The position numbers and the translations under genes are program-made. A DNA stretch of 8,427 bases from Pseudomonadota bacterium (lineage in GTDB: Bacteria > Pseudomonadota > Alphaproteobacteria > Rhodospirillales > Magnetospirillaceae), in contig JAFAAW010000121.1 of assembly GCA_023426365.1 (NCBI GenBank), positions 1-8,427 of the forward strand, in the 5' to 3' direction. Under the pieces are notes generated by a model that was not told where the DNA came from, ran no database searches, and saw only the letters and a list, made by a program, of their open reading frames with translations. Positions 4,493-8,427 of this stretch are shown here, piece by piece (position 1 is the stretch's first letter; every line of letters begins with the position of its first letter).

Positions 4493-6895
4493 ATGACGCA
4501 TTCTTCCGCCCCCGCCTCGCCCACCGCCCAGGCCAGTCCGCTGTTTCCCGACCGCCTGGCCGAGGTGATGGCGGACCTGTCCTGTGTAATGTTCCGGCGC
4601 GAGTTGCTCCCCACCGGCGAAATCCGCTATCCGTGGATCTCGGCCAATGTGCACGACATCTTCGGCTACCAACCGTCGGAGATGACGGTCACCAGCAAGG
4701 GCGCCCTGAACGCCATCCACTGGGCCGACCGCGACGCCCATGTGGCCGGCATCCTGCGCTCGGGCTTTTCCATGACCCGCTGCCTCGAGGCGTTCCGCGC
4801 CGTCACCGCCGAGGGCGAGACGCGCTGGTTCCGCGGCTCGTCGGCGCCGGAGCGGCTTGAGGACGGCACCATCATCTGGGATGGGGCGTGGATCGACATC
4901 AGCCCGTGGATGCGCGCCGAGCACCAGTTCCAGACCGTCATGGACCACGCCGAGGACGTGATCCTGACCCTGGACGCCAAGAACGGCATCGACTGGGCCA
5001 ACTCGGCCGCGGAACGGCTGTTCGGCTGGCGGCTGGACGAAATGCTGGGGCTGTGCATCTCGAACCTGCTGATCGGCACCTGCCCGGACGATGCGCCCGC
5101 GCACCTGTCCGAGTGCGCGGTGGGCGACATCCTTCAGTGCTTTCCGCGCGGCACCCAGGAGGTGATGGCGAAGCGCAAGGACGGCTGCACCTTCCCGTTC
5201 GAGATGACGGTGTCCGAGGTGCGCTCGGACGGCCGGCTGTCGCTGATCGTCATCGGCCGCGACATCACCCGCCGCAAGGCCACCGAGCTGATGCTGGAGG
5301 AGACGGAGCGACGGCTGCGGTCGATCGCCTCGAACCTGCCCGGCGTGGTGTTCCAGCGGGTCCAGGATCCCGACGGCAGCTTCGCCTATCCTTACGTTTC
5401 GGAAGGGATCGAGGAAATCCTGGGCTGCGAGGCGGCCGACATCGTGTTCGATTCCGCGCTGTTGTTCGATGCCATGCTGGACGGCGACCGCGAGCGGCTG
5501 GTGCGCGACCTGCAGGTGTCGGCCCAGACCCTGGAAGCGGTGGACGAGGACGTGCGCGTGACCGGCGCCGACGGCCGCATCCACTGGCTGTCGGGCCAAT
5601 CGCGCCCGCGCCGCCGCGGCGAGACCATCGTGTGGGATGGCCTGATCCTGGACGTCACCGACGAGGTCGAGGAACGCCTGAAGGCCGAGCAGGCGGTGCG
5701 CGACAGCGAGGAACGCTTCCGCATGGCGTTCGACGCCTCGCTGCAGGGGTTGGTGGTGACCACCGCCGACGGCATCATCCGCCAGTTCAACCCCGCCTTC
5801 GCCCGCATCACCGGCGGCGGCACCGGGGCAGAGGGGCGCAACATCCGCGATTTCCTGGACAGCGACCGCCTGCCGGATGCCGCGCACCCGCTGGCGCCCG
5901 GCATGTCCTTCCGCTTCGAACACGAACCCCACCTGCCCGACGGCCGCATCCTGCACTGGCGCGTCACCGGCACCTCGTTCTCGGCGGCCAGCACCGACCA
6001 GGCGCCGTCGCTGCTGATCGGCATCGAGGACATCACCGAGGTGGTGCGCGCCGCCGAGGAACGCCGCCAGTTGGAGCTGGCGCTGACCGAGGGCCAGAAA
6101 CTGGAGGCGCTGGGCCGTCTGGCCGGCGGCGTCGCCCATGAACTCAACAACATGCTTGGACCGATCCTGATGGCGGCGGAAATGGTCACCCGCACCGCCC
6201 CGCTGGACGACAAGAACAAGGAACGCTGCGGCCGCATCATCGAGGCGGCCAAGCATGGCCGCGACATCGTGCGCAACGTCCTGGCCTATTGCCGCAAGGA
6301 ACAGAAGGTGCTGTCGGCGCTGGATATCGTTCCGGTGTTCCAGCAATTCTCGGGGCTGGTGGCCTCCATTCTGCCGCCGTCCGTCCGCGTCAGCACCCAT
6401 ATCGGCCCCGACCACGCGCTGGTGGTCGGCGACGGCGGACAGATCACCCAGGTGCTGCTGAACCTGGCCAACAACGCCCGCGACGCCATGGACGGCGAAG
6501 GCACCTTGACGCTGGCCCTGGGCCTTGTGCGCGGCGACGATCTGGTGCCGGCCCGCCCCGGGCGCGAACGCGGCGCCGGGGCCGGGGCCGGGCGCGACGA
6601 TGCCAGCCGTTCACCCTTCGCCAACCTGGATCACACCCTGAACTTCATCGACATCCGCATCCGCGACACCGGCTGCGGCATGGCGCCGGAAACGGCGGCC
6701 AAGATCTTCGACCCCTTCTTCACCACCAAGCCAGTGGGCCAGGGCACCGGCCTGGGCCTGTCGGTGGTGCAGGGCATCATCAAGGGCATGGGCGGCGCCA
6801 TCGGCGTGACCAGCGCACCCGGCATGGGCGCCGAGTTCCGCGTCGTCCTACCGGCGGTGGAACCCAGCCATGCCGCAAGCCATCTTGCCCCCTAG
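4493..6895 (+). CDS. Soluble sensor histidine kinase with four PAS domains
   Basis: An 800-residue kinase with no signal peptide or membrane segment, so probably cytoplasmic. PAS-like domains lie at ~25-140, 145-262, 275-395 and 405-520. The first and third are alike, both ending in a G-x-x-x-WDG-x-x-x-D motif. The HisKA domain (~535-605) has LAGGVAHELNN with phosphoacceptor His549. The ATPase domain has an N box (LLNLANNARDAMD, ~655-667), G1 DTGCGM (725-730), an F box (IFDPFFTTKP) and G2 GQGTGLGLS (749-757). A low-complexity insert (~678-717, GAGAGAG core) separates the N box from G1. All catalytic motifs are intact. The ATG at 4493 is chosen; an in-frame TTG at 4478 would add five residues, and neither has a clear ribosome binding site. 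The partner is probably the receiver protein immediately downstream. The signal sensed (ligand, redox or light) cannot be told: I see no diagnostic haem- or flavin-binding motif such as GXNCRFLQ. Confidence 0.93.
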   Translation: MTHSSAPASPTAQASPLFPDRLAEVMADLSCVMFRRELLPTGEIRYPWISANVHDIFGYQPSEMTVTSKGALNAIHWADRDAHVAGILRSGFSMTRCLEAFRAVTAEGETRWFRGSSAPERLEDGTIIWDGAWIDISPWMRAEHQFQTVMDHAEDVILTLDAKNGIDWANSAAERLFGWRLDEMLGLCISNLLIGTCPDDAPAHLSECAVGDILQCFPRGTQEVMAKRKDGCTFPFEMTVSEVRSDGRLSLIVIGRDITRRKATELMLEETERRLRSIASNLPGVVFQRVQDPDGSFAYPYVSEGIEEILGCEAADIVFDSALLFDAMLDGDRERLVRDLQVSAQTLEAVDEDVRVTGADGRIHWLSGQSRPRRRGETIVWDGLILDVTDEVEERLKAEQAVRDSEERFRMAFDASLQGLVVTTADGIIRQFNPAFARITGGGTGAEGRNIRDFLDSDRLPDAAHPLAPGMSFRFEHEPHLPDGRILHWRVTGTSFSAASTDQAPSLLIGIEDITEVVRAAEERRQLELALTEGQKLEALGRLAGGVAHELNNMLGPILMAAEMVTRTAPLDDKNKERCGRIIEAAKHGRDIVRNVLAYCRKEQKVLSALDIVPVFQQFSGLVASILPPSVRVSTHIGPDHALVVGDGGQITQVLLNLANNARDAMDGEGTLTLALGLVRGDDLVPARPGRERGAGAGAGRDDASRSPFANLDHTLNFIDIRIRDTGCGMAPETAAKIFDPFFTTKPVGQGTGLGLSVVQGIIKGMGGAIGVTSAPGMGAEFRVVLPAVEPSHAASHLAP

Positions 6896-6947
6896 GGGCT
6901 TTGCAGGTATCACCCTAATGACCAGCCAAGTCGAAACGAGTCCCCCC

Positions 6948-7319
6948 ATGAGCCGCATTCTGATCGTCGAGGACACCCCGTTGATGCGCGAATCGCTGGT
7001 GGACGTGCTGACCGCCAGCGGCCACGAGGTGACGACCGCCGACAACGGCCTGCAGGCTGTGGAGATGGTTGCCGCCGGCGCCAGCTTCGACGTCATCATC
7101 ACCGACATCATCATGCCCGAGATGGACGGCATCCAGGCCATCATGGAGATCCAGACCATGCAGCCGCTGGCCCGCATCATCGCCATTTCCGGCGGCAGCG
7201 CCCGCATGGAAAAGGCCCAGGGCCTGGAGACCGCCCGCCGCCTGGGCGCCGTCGCCGTGCTGGAAAAGCCGTTCGAGGTGGACACCCTGCTGTCCGCCGT
7301 GGACGCCGCGCTGGCCTGA
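6948..7319 (+). CDS. Single-domain response regulator (receiver only)
   Basis: From ATG 6948 this is a 123-residue stand-alone receiver domain of normal length. It has the acidic pair Glu8/Asp9 (LIVEDTP), phosphoacceptor Asp53 (IITDIIMPEMDG), Ser81 (IIAISGG) in the conserved Thr/Ser position, and Lys107 (VLEKPF). There is no DNA-binding or enzymatic output domain, so it probably acts by protein-protein contact or as a relay intermediate, in the manner of CheY, DivK or Spo0F. Alternative in-frame starts at 6918 (+10 residues) and 6870 (+26, overlapping the kinase end) are possible; 6948 starts directly at the receiver fold (MSRILIVED). No start has a strong ribosome binding site. It follows the four-PAS kinase by about 50 bases and is probably its cognate partner, a split version of the common kinase-receiver hybrid layout. 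It ends just before an intrinsic terminator. Confidence 0.92.
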   Translation: MSRILIVEDTPLMRESLVDVLTASGHEVTTADNGLQAVEMVAAGASFDVIITDIIMPEMDGIQAIMEIQTMQPLARIIAISGGSARMEKAQGLETARRLGAVAVLEKPFEVDTLLSAVDAALA

Positions 7320-7354
7320 GGGCCGCGGCAGCCTTTCCCCATCAAGCCGGCATC

Positions 7355-7390
7355 AAGGGCGCGCCGATCACATCGGGCGCCCTTTTGCTT
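7355..7390 (+). terminator. Intrinsic terminator of the kinase / response-regulator operon
   Basis: AAGGGCGC (7355-7362) pairs with GCGCCCTT (7377-7384). After a bulged G7363 the stem continues as CCGAT (7364-7368) with ATCGG (7372-7376), closing on a 3-base CAC loop. The 13-bp stem runs into TTTT (7383-7386) and TGCTTTG, a good Rho-independent terminator 35 bases after the response-regulator stop. It is oriented for the + strand; the opposite side has no T-tract. Confidence 0.85.
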
Positions 7391-7423
7391 TGCCGCTCAG
7401 GCGGACCGCGCCGCCACAAGCAC

Positions 7424-7434
7424 CGGCCTAGGCC
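7424..7434. repeat. Left copy of the flanking repeat containing the CTAG target duplication
   Basis: CGGCCTAGGCC here is identical to 8281-8291 on the other side of the insertion sequence. The core CTAG (7428-7431) is the likely duplicated target. The palindromic GGCCTAGGCC makes it impossible to tell whether 2, 4 or more bases were duplicated, but all choices give the same reconstructed empty site. Confidence 0.8.
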
Positions 7435-7443
7435 GTAGATTCA

Positions 7444-8207
7444 TTAATCGGCGCACCAGATGCGCAGGGCGACCAGTTTGACGGCAGCGAGGAAGTTTCG
7501 GGGGTCTTTGTCGTAGCGGGTGGCGATCCCGCGGAACTGTTTGATCCTGTTGAAGAAGCGCTCGCCCAGATTGCGCTGGCGATAGACCCAGGCGGAAAAG
7601 GCGAACGTGCCCTTGCGGTTGGACCTGACCGGGATGTTGGCCCAACTCTTGTTTTTCTCGGCCAAGGCGCGAATGGCGTTGCTGTCATAGCCCTTGTCGG
7701 CCAGCAGGGTCGAGCCGTCGCCCAAGGCTACCTCAAGCAAGGCTTCTGCCTCGACGCTGTCGTGGACTTGCCCTGCGGTCAGGCGCAGAGTGACGGGACG
7801 GCCTTCCGCATCGACGAGCGCGTGGATTTTGCTGGTGAGGCCCCCACGGGAACGTCCCATGCCGCCATCGTCGAGAGCCCCTTTTTTCCCGTGGCCCCGT
7901 GCTGGTGAACGCGGACACAGGTCGAGTCGATCATGATGATGTCGCCATCGTAAGCCTTGGAGATTTCCTCCAGAAGCCGATCCCAGACGCCCGCCTTGCG
8001 CCAGCGGACGAACCGGTTGTAGCAGGTGATCGGTGGGCCGTAGCGCTCGGGAATCTCGGCCCACGGCGACCCCGTGCGGAACCGCCACAGGATACCGTTC
8101 AAAACCCGGCGGTCATCAACACGGGGCACGCCACGGGGCTTGTTCGGAAGCAAGGGCTCGATAATCGACCATTCGTGATCCGTCAACTCGTACCGTCGCC
8201 GCGCCAT
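7444..8207 (-). CDS. IS5-family DDE transposase made by -1 programmed frameshift
   Basis: The catalytic recombinase of the insertion sequence, encoded in two overlapping frames. The first frame starts at ATG 8207 with GGAGGG (8218-8213) 5 bases upstream, and would stop at 7779 if unshifted (142 residues). The second frame runs open to TAA at 7444-7446. A -1 shift at the A AAA AAG site (7887-7881) joins them into a 254-residue protein. Its N-terminal domain (RRRYELTDHEWSIIEPLLP, 3-21) is typical of the IS427 group. Catalytic residues are Asp94 (MIDST), Asp171 (LLADKGYDS) and Glu216 in a perfect Y-(2)-R-(3)-E-(6)-K signature (Y209, R212, E216, K223). The N-terminal part carries the first Asp and the second frame carries the other two, so only the fused product should be active. 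No internal stop or deletion is seen in the joined frame. Confidence 0.9.
7881..7887 (-). promoter_or_regulatory. Slippery heptamer A AAA AAG for -1 translational frameshifting in the transposase
   Basis: On the - strand the first frame reads GGA AAA AAG GGG. The heptamer A-AAA-AAG is therefore exactly in X-XXY-YYZ register, as in dnaX. A -1 slip moves translation into the frame reading GALDDGGMGRSRGGLTSK, which continues the transposase fold without loss. The arrangement is known in IS5/IS427-type elements; frameshift efficiency cannot be read from sequence. Confidence 0.82.
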
Positions 8208-8280
8208 CAATGCCCTCCATGCCTGAGGGAAATTGTTGAATCACAGCGCGGGACGAAGGGGAAGCCCGTTTATGAGTTTA

Positions 8281-8291
8281 CGGCCTAGGCC
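8281..8291. repeat. Right copy of the flanking repeat, overlapping a kinase stop codon
   Basis: CGGCCTAGGCC matches 7424-7434. Read on the - strand, its TAG (8287-8285) is the stop codon of the kinase fragment, so the target duplication preserved the gene's natural end. Confidence 0.8.
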
Positions 8292-8427
8292 ACCTGGATG
8301 CGGTCGCGGGTGGCGGGCGCTTCGTCCTCCATGGCCATGGGCAGGGTGCAGACGAAGCAGGTGCCGCCATCGGGCAGCGCCTCGGCGCGGATATGGCCGC
8401 CATGGCGCTCGACGATGCGGCGGCAGA
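8285..8427 (-). CDS. Sensor histidine kinase, C-terminal fragment (5' end outside window)
   Basis: The last 46 residues of a second histidine kinase, read from the window edge to TAG at 8287-8285. CRRIVERHGGHIRAEALPDGG followed by TCFVCTLP is the end of a HATPase_c domain: the helix after the G2 box, the glycine turn and the final strand. A ~17-residue acidic/polar tail follows (AMEDEAPATRDRIQVA). The sensing and dimerisation parts, and the G1/G2 boxes, lie outside the window. Before the insertion sequence arrived, the gene would have converged on the kinase/response-regulator operon, with its stop ~40 bases from that operon's terminator. It now reads toward the insertion sequence in the same direction as the transposase. 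Whether it belongs with the receiver gene at 6948 cannot be told. Confidence 0.88.
   Translation of the reverse strand, partial: CRRIVERHGGHIRAEALPDGGTCFVCTLPMAMEDEAPATRDRIQVA

Larger units (their letters stand above)
7432..8284 (-). mobile_element. IS5-family (IS427-like) insertion sequence, apparently intact
   Basis: This ~853-bp element carries one transposase on the - strand. Its ends form an imperfect inverted repeat: GCCGTAGATTCATTAA at 7432-7447 against GCCGTAAACTCATAAA read inward from 8284, 13 of 16 identical, with weaker matching to ~21 bases. Both ends are flanked by CTAG (7428-7431 and 8285-8288), a target duplication typical of IS5-type elements. The exact edge cannot be fixed, because the wider 11-base CGGCCTAGGCC is repeated on both sides (7424-7434 and 8281-8291). 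Total length, two-frame transposase and intact ends suggest a functional or recently inserted element. Confidence 0.88.

Noticed and set aside
4888..6141. + strand open frame (417 codons) inside the kinase
   Set aside because: This is an out-of-frame shadow with Arg/Pro/Gly-rich low-complexity product and no ribosome binding site.
4430..6415. Long - strand open frame (661 codons) opposite the PAS kinase
   Set aside because: It is antisense to a kinase with all motifs intact; the composition (Ala/Gly/His/Arg-rich, no motifs) is that of a GC shadow.
7779..8207. Transposase as a frameshifted pseudogene
   Set aside because: The frame change coincides with a correctly phased A AAA AAG slippery site and both halves carry intact catalytic residues, so programmed frameshifting explains it better.

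Overview
The window looks like chromosomal DNA from a high-GC alphaproteobacterium. A Rhodospirillales / Magnetospirillum-like host is the best guess. The reasons are the very GC-rich third codon positions, the cheR-cheD-cheB gene order behind a chemoreceptor gene, and a MipZ-type division-positioning ATPase, a family typical of Alphaproteobacteria. The genus is inferred and was not tested by any search.

Region 1 (1-3509, + strand) is the end of a chemotaxis cluster. It holds the C-terminus of a methyl-accepting chemotaxis protein (MCP), cheR (methyltransferase), cheD (receptor deamidase), cheB (methylesterase) and a small protein carrying a CheZ/CheT-like DxxxQ motif. The last four genes are tightly packed (4-base overlap, 11-base gap and 6-base gap), so they are probably co-transcribed. 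The MCP fragment still shows an adaptation glutamate pair and ends in a lysine/alanine/proline-rich tail with a terminal DWAEF peptide. That tail looks like a tether for the CheR and CheB made just downstream. Together the region covers receptor adaptation (CheR, CheB, CheD) and possibly signal termination (the DxxxQ protein). A strong hairpin separates the MCP gene from cheR.

Region 2 (3582-4415, - strand) is a complete mipZ-like ParA/MinD-family ATPase gene. It converges on the chemotaxis cluster and diverges from the next operon.

Region 3 (4493-7390, + strand) is a two-gene signalling unit. It encodes a soluble histidine kinase of about 800 residues with four PAS domains, followed by a stand-alone receiver-domain response regulator, and it ends in a clear intrinsic terminator.

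Region 4 (7432-8284) is an apparently intact IS5-family (IS427-like) insertion sequence. Its transposase is split over two frames joined by an in-register A AAA AAG slippery site. The element is flanked by copies of a CTAG-containing repeat. It sits exactly on the stop codon of region 5 (8285-8427, - strand), the C-terminal end of a second histidine kinase, whose stop codon survives because the target site was duplicated.

Nearly all remaining long open frames are antisense or out-of-frame shadows produced by the high GC content. I found no tRNA, rRNA, CRISPR array or replication origin.
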